Assembly (NCBI GenBank): GCA_023412475.1
Contig: JAEYNR010000013.1
Span: 1 to 64,000, forward strand
Reading direction: 5' to 3'
DNA length: 64,000 nt
Origin: Fibrobacterota bacterium
Lineage (GTDB): Bacteria > Fibrobacterota > Chitinivibrionia > Chitinivibrionales > Chitinispirillaceae
Under the pieces are notes generated by a model that saw nothing but the letters and a program-made list of their open reading frames with translations, did not search any database and had not been told where the DNA came from. Within the stretch, counting starts at the first letter, position 1. Each line of letters begins with the position of its first letter. The position numbers and the translations under genes were made by a program. This document shows, one piece after another, positions 18,090 to 27,612 of the stretch.

Positions 18090-18830
18090 TGTTCCCTAAT
18101 AAATCTGTAAGGGGGGCAAAGCCCGAGGTTTGAGCTGGTTTACGGATCTGTCCGATCCGAATGAAAGTCATAAATTAATGTTTCAGGTAGGGAAAGCCAT
18201 AAAAAGGGTCTCAAACTCAAAAAGAATTTAAAATATACTTAAAGTGTCATGAAAAAGACGTTTTACTTGCCTAAAAATTAGAAATATCAGATAATCACAA
18301 AGCTCTTACTAACTTTTAAATACAAAATATGAAGACCTTTTATCCCCGTAAAACCAAGTATCTGAATTAGATGAAAACAAAGAAAAACTATAATACAGAA
18401 GGTTCCTTCAAACTAAAATATTTACAGATTATCTATTTTCACAAACCTCTACTGCCAGATGAAGTTAAACTGTTGTTGGATTAACCAACAGTTATTTTCT
18501 CAAATATTATTGATAAGTAAACCTTGGGTTAAAGTACGCATATTTATATATTACAAAATATCAAGGAATATTTATCGTACAAGTTGGATTATTCCAAGAA
18601 TACCCGAATCCTTTTGTCTGAACAACATTGCAATGGACATGTGTCAGTTTTGCATTATTCCGCACACCGCGTGGAAGTAGTTATGGCGATTGCCCAGCTT
18701 TGGTTGACCTGCTTACATATTAGAATATCGGTTTCTTTGAGTAGATTTCCTATTGCACATTGAGAATCTTTTTTAAAGCAATGAAATCTTACACACCAGT
18801 TATAATCGAATTATGAACTGATAAACTGTG
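18090..18830. other. Long gene-free stretch with a probable gene remnant
   Basis: About 740 bases carry no intact gene. The only coding-like piece is at about 18625-18716, annotated separately as a possible MiaB-family scrap. GGGCAAAGCCC near 18114 makes a very short hairpin but does not match a riboswitch I know. The rest is AT-rich with short open frames that have no ribosome sites or family features. Confidence 0.5.
18625..18716 (+). pseudogene. Possible fragment of a MiaB-type radical SAM methylthiotransferase gene
   Basis: The translated piece MCQFCIIPHT strongly resembles the second and third cysteines and tail of the MiaB/MtaB motif (CxxxCxFCIIPxTRG). After PHT the frame breaks: shifting by one base gives RG followed by SYGDCPALVDLL, reminiscent of later MiaB sequence. 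Nothing of the rest of the family (about 430 residues) is present. It is so short that chance similarity cannot be excluded. Confidence 0.3.
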
Positions 18831-18849
18831 AAATGATATTAATTCCTCA

Positions 18850-19281
18850 CTACGGTGAGGTTATCGATATCTGCGGAGCAGATGGTGGAAAATCGTTAAT
18901 CATATCAGAATCCTTTTTCTCGCTTTCACCATCTCTTCCATTCACTATTCCTGCAACTATCCCTATTACTATACCGGTAACAGTTAAAATAGCAGCTCCA
19001 ATTATTATAAAACGTTTCTTTTTAAGTGATGTGTCCTCAGTTGCCTTGGAATCATTTTTATCTTCCATTAAATCATTGGTAATATTTTTAACATCAGATT
19101 CGGCATTGTTATTAACCTCTGACCTTGTAACATCTGATGCTACCATATCTAACACTCTTAATGAATCATTACCTGCATTGTCTGTACTTAAATTAACTGG
19201 CAATTCTGCAGCATACACAAAAGAGGAGAAGGTAAAAAATACGGTGACAATGATTTTTATAACAAATCTGTGTTTATTCAT
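18850..19281 (-). CDS. Hypothetical exported protein with one membrane anchor
   Basis: This 143-residue protein is unrecognised. It has a clear signal peptide (basic NKHR, hydrophobic VIKIIVTVFFTFSS, cleavage after YA-A). A polar Ser/Asp/Asn-rich middle follows, then KKKR and a second hydrophobic helix (FIIIGAAILTVTGIVIGIVA, about residues 100-120), and a short tail rich in Pro and Ser. This suggests a small anchored surface or periplasmic protein. I prefer the ATG at 19279-19281, where the signal peptide begins, over the in-frame codon 18 bases upstream. It lies beyond the broken surface-protein gene on the same strand. Confidence 0.55.
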   Translation of the reverse strand: MNKHRFVIKIIVTVFFTFSSFVYAAELPVNLSTDNAGNDSLRVLDMVASDVTRSEVNNNAESDVKNITNDLMEDKNDSKATEDTSLKKKRFIIIGAAILTVTGIVIGIVAGIVNGRDGESEKKDSDMINDFPPSAPQISITSP

Positions 19282-19341
19282 GCTGATATTATTCCCCATT
19301 TTTTAAATTACATTTACATTATGTTTTACAACATTTGCACT

Positions 19342-19995
19342 TTATTTCACTATGTTTACTCTATCTATTTTATGGTTTTTTCCAGCCTGCAGACATATCA
19401 TATATACACCTGCTGCAGTTCGAGATCCATTACTATTCCTCATTTGCCATGGTACCGAATAATATCCGGCCGTCTGTTTTGCATTACACAGATTAGCAAC
19501 CAAACGACCATTTATATCTAAAATGTCTATCTTCACCTGAATCGCACTCTGACTCCAGGGAAGCGTATAAGAAACATTCACATGATTCCTCAAGGATCTT
19601 GCTGTCAAATGAAGGGATTGCGGAGGTAAGCTTACCCCTTTTAAACAATTTTTCATATATGAATTGTTCCCTGCTATGATAACGAAGTTTCTCTCATATT
19701 CGTTTTCGAATGGAGTAAAGGCATAGATACCATGGGTGCGCACATCATGAGTTTTTCCTGAGTGTTTGTCTACAATAATTATGCTGATGGAATCCGGAAT
19801 GTTTTCCATGTTTCCAATTTCACATTTGTATGCAATGTCCTTTTTAAGTGCACTGGCAACCACACTCCATGCTGCACCTCCATCTTCCATGTTTGTAAAA
19901 TCGGTTTGAAAACGTGAGGCAACTTTTTTAAACCCGGGACGTTCAAACCATGATACAGGTCCGCTATTTTCAGGAGAACCCGGTTTTGGGTAATC
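19342..19995 (-). pseudogene. Detached C-terminal part of the large surface protein (after an in-frame stop)
   Basis: This is the downstream remainder of the gene at 19996-23775. It continues in exactly the same frame after the TAA at 19996-19998: DYPKPGS and then SWFERPGFKK follow immediately, and an internal ATG at 19888-19890 lies 36 codons later with no clear ribosome site. The end of the piece is a type-A sorting-like or FlgD-like beta domain (VKIDILDINGRLVA, then AAGVYMICLQAG and VNIVK). Such a domain normally directs secretion or surface attachment, so the truncated main protein would lack its sorting signal. One base substitution explains the break. Confidence 0.7.
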
Positions 19996-22900
19996 TTATT
20001 CTGCATCGTAATCATCGGTCGCGTTCACTGCAAAACCGAAATAGTTGCGATAGTCATAACCTTCAGAAGATGAAATACTCCAGTCAAACGCAATGCAACT
20101 GTTGAATCTCTTTGCAAGAGCACCATTATCACAAATTGAAGGTATTTTTAAGGTTATTGTACTGTCACCATTGTTAAACACATAATAGCCCTGCCACGGG
20201 ACCAGACTATTAATTGATACAGGAGGGATCCAATTGTTGTTTTCGTAAGTATAGGGTCCGATAAGGGCTGATGCACTGCTTCCAGTGGAATCAATTATCG
20301 ATTGCCAACTTACTGCAAAAAGGTATGGATTACCTATTGAAGCCCAGCGTTTTGATGGAATTTCAATTTCATAAGGATGGCTTATAGGAGTTGTTGTACC
20401 AGAATCGATCTTCATCTGCATATTGTCACGAATAGTTTTGAGCCAGTACGAATAACCAGTACCGATGTTTTCTAGATCAGGCCCATACTCTATGAAACTG
20501 TCATTTATACTGGTAAGAGACTTCTGAAATAGTCTCCAATCTTTTCTATATTCCCCCATTTCTTTAAGTACCGACGAAATCTTTCCATCCGAAAGATTCA
20601 ATGGTGTAGAAAAAAGGTGCCATTGTTTTTGTGGTAACATTTTCTCCTGGCTTTTTTCTTTGATTTTTACAGGGATATCTTTTCTTTCAATCGTGACACT
20701 GTAAGTGCCATCAAACGCTGTAATGAAATACTCGAAACCGTTCTGGTCCATTTTGATTTGTGAAATCTGCAGACCAAACGAACTATCACTTTTAACCATT
20801 ACAGGCAAAGAGTCGAATTCTTTTTCACCACCTTTTCGGAAATAAACATTCACCTGGTTGTTAGAGATATTATCGATAACCAACCCCGTAATTACTGGAA
20901 TACTACCCTTTTCCATAGAAGCTATTTCAGTTCTATCGATAATAGCAGGTGCTTTCAGGTCGATAGAAAGAACGTAAACACCTAAATTGTCAGTATGATA
21001 GGATATTGTCCTGTTATTCGTATCTATGACTGCGCCGTAAACAGCTTTAAGCGATCCAGTTGAATCTACTTCGTTAAGATGTATTTTTTCAAACATCTGA
21101 GGAGTAACCGGAGTACCATCAGGAAATGTATCAGGAATAGCGAATTTCAAAGTCATAAATTTGCAATTATTTGATTTTGGTGATTTTGTAAAATCATAAA
21201 AACTTGAAGACTGTATGATTGAAGTATCCTGCAGTTTTTTGTTTGACATAGCAACAGTTACTATGCAGCCTTCCGTTTCAGTACCTGTATTGACATATAC
21301 TTCAGATGAAATCCTATTTAACGTATCAGTTAAAACCGCTGAAAATGATTCCTGTATCTCTTGATTTGAAATCAGAGTGGTAAAATGTGAAGAACTCGAC
21401 CAGGGGCCGTTTCCGCCGGCATTAACCCCGGCTATCCGGAAATAGCAGGTATTGTCGTTTCCCATACCATAAGCCGTATATTCATTTGTATTTATAACAG
21501 TGTCAATTATCAGGGAATCAAACCCTGGTGTTCGACTAACCTGAAACCTGTACCCAGTAGCAGCAACAACCGTACTGCAGGATAATTTAACGTTTATGCC
21601 GATGCGGATAGAATCCGGATATATCGATGTAATAACCGGAGTCTTCATCGGAGGAGCAACCTTTATGTCGGCCGTTAAACCAACCGGTTGCTTTATGCTA
21701 TAGTTCTCAGCAGCAGGACCACTGATTATGTAGCCTGTTACAGTAACAGGCTTATCGGTTCCTACCGATGCATCTGCGAATTTTGCTGATGGAGTTCCTG
21801 TAAGAGTTACCGTTTCTTCATCACCCGGCAAAACTCCATTGAGTATTGCAGTACCCTCGATTGCTGCGTTATTGTTTCCATCAAAGAACTTGCCCGATAC
21901 CGAAATCCCGGTTATGTTAAGTTCTATTTTATTAACAGTAATACTTAATTCTTTCCTTATAGAACTATATGTGGATGTGTCTTCAGGTGTAAATAGTACA
22001 TACTGGTTTACAACACCTGCAGTGGAAGTCGATTCCGGATTTTCAAAAGAAAAAGAACCCGGTGTTGCAGCTGCATGACCCGAAAGAACAGATGAGGAAA
22101 ACTTCTGTCCATAGCTAATCTCTGAAGCAACCGGCCAGGCAGTAATCGAAGGGATTATCAGTGTCTTACGGATTTTGGGATTATTTTCTGCAACAGTTGT
22201 AAGATATCTTTCTATTCCTTCTTTACTTACAGAATATTCAAATACCTGTACGATATAATCATTACCCGATTCAAGACCTTTTACTTCCACACTCGAACCA
22301 GTATCATTATAAACACAGTACCAGCCATCAGCGCCGATTTGAGTACCGTTTTTAAACGTTGTTGAAGGATTATATACAGCGGAGTCTACCGGCAGAGCAT
22401 CGCCAGAATTTCCCTGTTTAACAAATACAGCACATTTTTGTCCGTTCCCCCTATTCCATTCGATTCTCATGGAGGAGGTGTCAACATTGGACATAGTTAA
22501 ATTGGATGCCTGAGTATCAGGTGTTACCGGACCTAAAATGTATGCTGCACCTGCAGCAGTAAGTGAATCCAATCCATTTTCATCATAATTATCGCCTGTT
22601 GCCCCAATCATTAAATTATCTTCGAATATTGCTACGCTATTAAATGCTTCATATTCTTTTTCAGGAACGACTTTTTTAATCTGTGTCCAGTTATTTGATG
22701 CATCCCGGTCTTTTTCAAATATATACACAAAACTGTTTTTTGGAAAGCCATACATGTCCAGATCACTATAATCAACAGCGGAAATAACTGCATAGTTACC
22801 CGTCATTGCCACATTGCAAGAAGATTCATATTCTAACATACCAGAAGGAACTATCTTTTCAACCTGTCCCCAATTTTCATTTCCGCCATAATTTTTACTA

Positions 22901-23775
22901 AAGATGTATGCAGCACCAGTATTGAGCACTTTTATATAATCACCATCATAAAAATAAGCCTGTTGTGCCCCAACTATCGCATATTCACCAGACAAAGCTA
23001 CAGAATTGCCAAATTCAGCATCTTGTATTCGATCTGAAGAGACAATTTTTTTTACCAGGCCCCAGATACCCTGCCCACCCTGATCTTTACTGTAAATATA
23101 TGCGGCTCCGGCGCTGTTTATTGTATCTGAATGGTTTTCATTAGTACACCCCAAGCGTGCTCCAACAATGGCATTGTCGCCCGATATGGCAACAGAGACA
23201 CCAAAGTAATCATTTATTTCTAAGGATACGAGCTTTTTTTTCATTTCCCATGAATTTTCTGCTCTTTCGTAAACATAGGCAGCACCTTCACCATCAGCTC
23301 CTATAATAGCATAATTATCAGAAATTGCCAAAGAACTACCGAATCGATCACTCGAATTCTCATGTGATGATACAAGTTTCTGGACAAATCCCCAGTTGTC
23401 ATCCCCACCATTGTCATTCTTAAAAACATAAACAGCCCCAGTATTGAAAATAGTGTCACCATCATCAGTTTTTTCCTTTTCTGGTACACCAACCATTGCA
23501 TATTCGTCAGAAATTGCTACAGATGAACCGAACTCATCCTCTTCGGATCTGTCATAATGAACAATTTTTTTTACCTGTGCCCACGATTTTCCAATCTTCT
23601 TAAAGATGTATGCAGCTCCAGCACCACCTTTATAATACAAGCAGTTGACAATTATATGCTTGCAATAATCCATACGGTTCTGCCCCGTAAAACCCTGTTG
23701 AAGCGTAAAGAACCCGGCAAGCGTATTGAATTTCAGCTCATTGCAGCTAATATCGATTTCGGTCTGGTAGTACAA
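19996..23775 (-). pseudogene. Large FG-GAP/fibronectin-type surface protein gene, truncated at both ends
   Basis: The open frame codes 1259 residues. About six FG-GAP-like repeats come first (FGSSVAISDEYAMVG, FGSSLAISDNYAIIG and relatives). Then come a fibronectin-III-like domain, a YDG/MBG-type repeat around the KFFDGNNNAAI segment, a second fibronectin-like domain and a C-terminal beta-rich part. There is no signal peptide. The first ~48 residues (down to about 23632) are the antisense of an rsgA fragment and are not real protein. The recognisable gene therefore starts abruptly inside its first repeat. It ends at a TAA (19996-19998) that interrupts an otherwise continuous frame. It is probably non-functional. 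Confidence 0.75.
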
Positions 23776-24111
23776 TCAGCAGAAAATCCCAATTTCAATC
23801 TGCTCGACAGGTATGTTGTCATGCTCAATGATAGTGGAATCGAACCGATCATTGTTTTCAGCAAAACAGATCTTCTATCCTCTACAGAGTTGGATGCTTT
23901 GAAAAGAGACCTATCTGCGCTCAGGACCCATTTTCTTTTTATAAGTAATGTAGCTGAGGGAGGAGTGAAAACGTTGTCGGACAATCTCCTGTCAGGCAAA
24001 ACTTATTGTTTGCTAGGGCAGTCCGGGGTAGGAAAAACCTCGCTTCTAAACAGTCTTCTCGGTACATTCACAAACCCGCAAAATATAGCACTCTGTTCAC
24101 CTTTGCAGTAA
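23650..24111 (+). pseudogene. Truncated second rsgA (ribosome-dependent GTPase A) copy
   Basis: The translation from about 23660 matches the RsgA family: HTVLPRKTLLKRKEPGKR after the OB fold, IAANIDFGLVVQS, the G4 motif as FSKTDLL (normally NKxDL), and the P-loop GQSGVGKTSLLNSLLG. Similarity stops right after the P-loop, at about 24060, and the frame runs into a stop at 24109-24111. The N-terminal OB domain and the rest of the GTPase plus zinc knuckle are missing. An intact, clearly different RsgA lies at 59005. The left edge abuts the broken surface-protein gene in antisense, marking a rearrangement junction near 23630-23655. Confidence 0.8.
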
Positions 24112-24373
24112 AATGCTACGGAGAACAGGCTCTACACTTCTCAATGATGTGTACGGTTATAGAGCTGGGGACTCCATAAGCTAAAAATTGCTGTGTTATT
24201 CATCATCAAAGAATCATTCGATTTTTCTTTCAAACATCTATAAAGCAAGTGTTGGTCATTATGGAATACCTTGGCCAATGTTTCAAAACCGCATAGTATA
24301 TTACTTACTACCTGAATAGTTATACTGAAATACGGGAATGATCCCTAACACACTTTGCAACTCAGTAAAATGA

Positions 24374-24805
24374 ATGGCTGAAAAACTGAAAATTCTGTTT
24401 CTTTGTACTGGCAATTCCTGTCGCAGTCAGATGGCAGAAGGGTGGACAAAATATCTTCAGGGTGATGTCATTGAATCATACTCTGCAGGAATAGAGACAC
24501 ACGGACTTAACCCCAATGCAGTAAAGGTGATGGCGGAAGCTGGAGTTGATATATCAAACCACAGATCGAAACACCTTGACCAATTAAAAGATGTTCTGTT
24601 TGACTGGGTTATAACTGTTTGCGATAATGCAAATGAAAGCTGCCCGGTATTTCCCGGCAATATTAAACGTTTTCATATCAGTTTTGATGACCCACCTAAA
24701 TTGACTAAAAATGCTAAAACAGAAGAAGAGGCATTGGATCATTACCGCAGGGTTCGGGATGACATTAAGCGTTTTGTGAGCAGATTGCCAGAGTTGCTGG
24801 GCTGA
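24374..24805 (+). CDS. arsC: Thioredoxin-coupled arsenate reductase
   Basis: This enzyme reduces arsenate to arsenite using the low-molecular-weight phosphatase fold. The 143-residue protein shows the CX5R phosphate loop as C11-TGNSC-R17, and the two resolving cysteines C83 and C90 in VCDNANESCP. This places it in the thioredoxin-coupled class (as in Staphylococcus plasmid pI258) rather than the glutaredoxin class. The conserved DPP follows near residue 106. It is first of an arsenic cluster: arsM lies 189 bases downstream on the same strand. A TTGGCCAA palindrome at 24271-24278 upstream faintly recalls the operators near arsR. Confidence 0.93.
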   Translation: MAEKLKILFLCTGNSCRSQMAEGWTKYLQGDVIESYSAGIETHGLNPNAVKVMAEAGVDISNHRSKHLDQLKDVLFDWVITVCDNANESCPVFPGNIKRFHISFDDPPKLTKNAKTEEEALDHYRRVRDDIKRFVSRLPELLG

Positions 24806-24994
24806 AGGAGCACTGGAGTCACACTGGCAATGGTTGTAGGTGTGCTTGTGGAGGTTTCCGGTCATGTTATCTTTAGTTAGTATAATGGAAGAAATAAGCA
24901 TAAGTTTGAATTAACCGGTATCAAATGATACTGCCCAAAATTTTACAATCGACACATATTCAGTTGAAATTCTTTATACCAGAGGAGGACGAAA

Positions 24995-25792
24995 ATGGTT
25001 GAGAACTCAAGTGATGACAAAATTCGTAACGCTGTCAGGGAAAATTATGCAAAAGTTGCTACCACATCCAGTTGCGGTTGTGGTCCAACCTGCTGCAGCA
25101 ATTCATCAAATTCGAATTTAGCAGCAGATGCAAGTATCGCTTTAGGGTATTCAAGTGAGGATGTGCAATCAGCACCAGAAGGCTCCAATATGGGGCTGGG
25201 ATGTGGAAATCCGCAGGCTATCGCAGAATTGAAGCAGGGAGAAACGGTTCTTGACCTTGGTTGTGGTGGTGGATTCGATTGTTTTCTGGCTTCCAGAAAA
25301 GTAGGTACAGATGGACTGGTAATAGGAGTGGACATGACTCCTGAGATGGTCAGTAAAGCGAGAAAGAATGTACGAGATTCAGGAGAAACCAATATTGATA
25401 TCAGACTGGGTGAGATAGAAAATCTACCTGTAGCGGATAATTCAATAGATGTGATTATTTCCAATTGCGTCATTAATCTTTCACCAAACAAGCAAAGAGT
25501 ATTCAAAGAAGCTTTTCGAGTCTTAAAAGCAGGAGGCCGCCTGGCCATTTCCGATGTGATTGCCTCAGCAACAATACCCGAAGATATAAAGGAAGATCTT
25601 GTGCTTCATGCCGGATGCATTGCTGGAGCTTCGACACAAAATGAAGTAATCGCGATGTTAAAAGAGGCGGGTTTCAATGAAATCCGCGTAAAAAACAAGG
25701 AAGAAAGCAAGTCCTTTATCAAAGATTGGGCACCTGGAAGCGGCGCAGAGAACTATGTTGTTTCTGCCAATATTCAAGCCATAAAGCTCTAA
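24995..25792 (+). CDS. arsM: Arsenite S-adenosylmethionine methyltransferase
   Basis: ArsM methylates trivalent arsenic to mono-, di- and trimethyl forms. The 265-residue protein has the SAM motif LDLGCGGGFD (residues 87-96) and the three family cysteines: C70 in GLGCGNP, C158 in ISNCVINL and C208 in HAGCIAGA. A fourth site is supplied by the Cys-rich N-terminus (SSCGCGPTCC, residues 25-34). AGAGGAGG sits just before the ATG. It converges on the arsG-like gene with a hairpin between them. Methylated products are substrates for the efflux and organoarsenical functions encoded next door. Confidence 0.95.
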   Translation: MVENSSDDKIRNAVRENYAKVATTSSCGCGPTCCSNSSNSNLAADASIALGYSSEDVQSAPEGSNMGLGCGNPQAIAELKQGETVLDLGCGGGFDCFLASRKVGTDGLVIGVDMTPEMVSKARKNVRDSGETNIDIRLGEIENLPVADNSIDVIISNCVINLSPNKQRVFKEAFRVLKAGGRLAISDVIASATIPEDIKEDLVLHAGCIAGASTQNEVIAMLKEAGFNEIRVKNKEESKSFIKDWAPGSGAENYVVSANIQAIKL

Positions 25793-25822
25793 CAATAAAG
25801 TGTCCATTACTGGTTTTCTGAT

Positions 25823-25845
25823 AAGCTGGAGTAATTCTCCAGCTT
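25823..25845. terminator. Bidirectional hairpin between arsM and the arsG-like gene
   Basis: AAGCTGGAG (25823-25831) pairs perfectly with CTCCAGCTT (25837-25845) around TAATT, between two convergent genes. It has no long T run on either side, but its placement fits a shared terminator. Confidence 0.6.
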
Positions 25846-25866
25846 GATACTAAAACAGATTTGTTT

Positions 25867-26553
25867 TTAAAAGTTAAGACCGAAATTGTGTCTGAGTATG
25901 AGGTAAATTCCAATTATAATCATAGCAACTGCAGTTGTATATCGTACCCATTTTTCTATACTGGTCAGCTTATTAAATGCAGACCCGATCAAATTTGCAG
26001 CAAAAGCTAAAATAAGCGAAAATGCTAAAACAGGAACTGCTGTCCCTATACCATAAAGAGATGACATCAAAACAGCATTTCCCTTTACAGCTAACGGTAT
26101 AAGGGCACCAAAAAACAATCCTGCTGAAACCGGGCAGAATGCAAGAGCGAACAGGATCCCTAAGAACCCTGATCCCCAAATACCCATTTTTTCGACTCGT
26201 GATTGCAAGGTACTGTTCATGCCACCACCAAAACTGATATTAAAGACACCCAGCAGAAGAACTCCGACCATCAAAAGCAACGGCCCGATCGCAAGGTTCA
26301 TGTACTTCTGTAAAAACATGGAAACACCGGGAATTGACTGAAGGCTTCTGGTGACAAAAACAGCTACCGCAATGTAGGCAAATGCTCTGCCGAGTGTATA
26401 AAGAATACCCGCAAAAAAAACAGACCTGGTACTATCGACTTTGCGCCCGACATAGGAGATTGCCGCGATATTAGTAGCCAGGGGACACGGACTGATGGAT
26501 GTTAATATCCCAAGCCAGATTGCAACTCCGATATCAATAAACAGTGAATCCAT
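25867..26553 (-). CDS. arsG: ArsG-family CcdA-like membrane protein (organoarsenical efflux/reduction)
   Basis: This 228-residue, six-helix membrane protein belongs to the CcdA/DsbD-like group. The two conserved Cys-Pro sites are visible: TSISPCPLATN in helix 1 and LAFCPVSAGLF in the fourth. With ArsE- and ArsF-like neighbours it corresponds to the ArsG component first described in Shewanella, where arsEFG confers resistance to aromatic arsenicals such as roxarsone and nitarsone. The gene follows the ArsF-like gene by 5 bases. A plain CcdA-type thiol transporter feeding ArsF with electrons is the alternative reading. Confidence 0.8.
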   Translation of the reverse strand: MDSLFIDIGVAIWLGILTSISPCPLATNIAAISYVGRKVDSTRSVFFAGILYTLGRAFAYIAVAVFVTRSLQSIPGVSMFLQKYMNLAIGPLLLMVGVLLLGVFNISFGGGMNSTLQSRVEKMGIWGSGFLGILFALAFCPVSAGLFFGALIPLAVKGNAVLMSSLYGIGTAVPVLAFSLILAFAANLIGSAFNKLTSIEKWVRYTTAVAMIIIGIYLILRHNFGLNF

Positions 26554-26558
26554 TACAA

Positions 26559-27059
26559 TTACCCTTTGAGAAATGTTTTTATCTCTGTTTGGATATATTC
26601 CTTAAACTTATTCTGATCGCCTAATAGCTGCCATACTTTTTCGAGATTTTTCCAGGTCGTTTCTTTCCCGTTTCTAACATCTGAAACAATGACCGATTTT
26701 GTATAGAGTTTGTAATCTTTCGCGAATTGTTCGTTTCCTTTTTCTTCAACATTAATAATTTTCATTTCTATTCGGCCGTCTTTTATTTCCTCTGCAAATC
26801 CGCCCTGTATAGCTTCTTTTGTATACTGCTCGATCATGTTGCACGACTGGCACCGAAATGTTGTATGGAAATAATAAACCACCAGTTTTCTCTTTTCACT
26901 TTTATGGGCTGTAATCGTTTCCATAGTTTTGGCAGAATCAGTATTTACAGCCTTTTTTGCCGGTTCAGAACTTTGGCATGAACCAATAATTCCTGATAAA
27001 GCAATCATTGCAAAAAAACTGGTTGCCTGTTTTATTCTCAACTTTTTTGATAAATCCAT
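26559..27059 (-). CDS. arsF: ArsF-family thioredoxin-like lipoprotein
   Basis: This is a 166-residue predicted lipoprotein. The leader ends in a lipobox IIGSC at about residue 28, and the mature part has a YYFHTTFRCQSC segment with a CxxC redox pair, then EQYTKEAI. This layout is that of the ArsF subunit of the ArsEF nitroreductase-like system. In Shewanella ArsE and ArsF act together on nitroaromatic arsenicals. The lipid anchor places it outside the inner membrane, consistent with receiving electrons from the CcdA-like ArsG encoded immediately downstream. Confidence 0.75.
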   Translation of the reverse strand: MDLSKKLRIKQATSFFAMIALSGIIGSCQSSEPAKKAVNTDSAKTMETITAHKSEKRKLVVYYFHTTFRCQSCNMIEQYTKEAIQGGFAEEIKDGRIEMKIINVEEKGNEQFAKDYKLYTKSVIVSDVRNGKETTWKNLEKVWQLLGDQNKFKEYIQTEIKTFLKG

Positions 27060-27193
27060 TGTTATGCCCCTACTATTTCTTTATTGGATAATAAAACGCT
27101 GAAGTCTTATTCAGTAATTTTACTCTTCAATTGCCGAACTGTAGCCTTTCCCAAACCGCTATCTTGATAACTTCTGTTCAATTAGTTGTTTTG

Positions 27194-27427
27194 TTAAGCA
27201 ATCATTTTCTTTATTTCATCAGGCCTGGGTACCTTCCCATAAACCTTTACTTCACCATCGACAACCAATGCAGGCGTCATCATAACACCGAACTTTAAGA
27301 TTTCATTAATATCTGTTACTTTGATAAGTTCATATTCTATATCCATTGTTTTTGCTACTTCATCAACAATATCTGCCAGTTTCTTACACTTTGGACAACC
27401 GGTCCCTAAGATTTGGATTTTTTTCAT
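27194..27427 (-). CDS. arsE: ArsE-like small thioredoxin family protein
   Basis: This is a 77-residue single thioredoxin-fold protein with the redox pair in GTGCPKCKKL (residues 8-17) and a cis-Pro region MMTPALVVDG. It belongs to the thioredoxin family protein/redox-active disulfide protein 2 group, members of which are regularly found beside permeases and ArsR in arsenic operons. Being cytosolic, it could reduce ArsC or pass electrons to ArsG. It is transcribed after the permease gene, 185 bases downstream of it, with a long imperfect hairpin in the gap. The name ArsE is inferred from neighbours and size. Confidence 0.7.
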   Translation of the reverse strand: MKKIQILGTGCPKCKKLADIVDEVAKTMDIEYELIKVTDINEILKFGVMMTPALVVDGEVKVYGKVPRPDEIKKMIA

Positions 27428-27472
27428 TTTTTATCCTTTAGCTGTTTAAGTTTTATGTATGCCGAGTGCAGA

Positions 27473-27545
27473 GCGAGTGACGAGGGTGCAGGGTGCCTTT
27501 TCCCTAGCACTCTTCTTCCTACCCTCGACACTCACCACCTAATCT
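27473..27545. repeat. Long imperfect hairpin between the permease and arsE-like genes
   Basis: GAGTGACGAGGGT and a distal ACCCTCGACACTC are inverted repeats with one mismatch. Inside, GTGCAGGG can pair with CCCTAGCAC around a T-rich loop. It sits in the 185-base gap of an otherwise co-directional operon. It may be an mRNA-processing or attenuation element. Similar GAGTG/CGAGTG intergenic repeats are common in environmental genomes. Confidence 0.45.
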
Positions 27546-27612
27546 ATCAATATTTTGTTGACTCATATCTCTACTTACGAAGAAAGTGTTGAGTATAAAG
27601 TGTCAGATACTC

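Noticed and set aside
18100..18180. Cyclic-di-GMP or other riboswitch suggested by GGGCAAAGCCC and GGTTTGAGCTGG
   Set aside because: The conserved core bases and stems of the GEMM aptamer are missing, and no gene follows.
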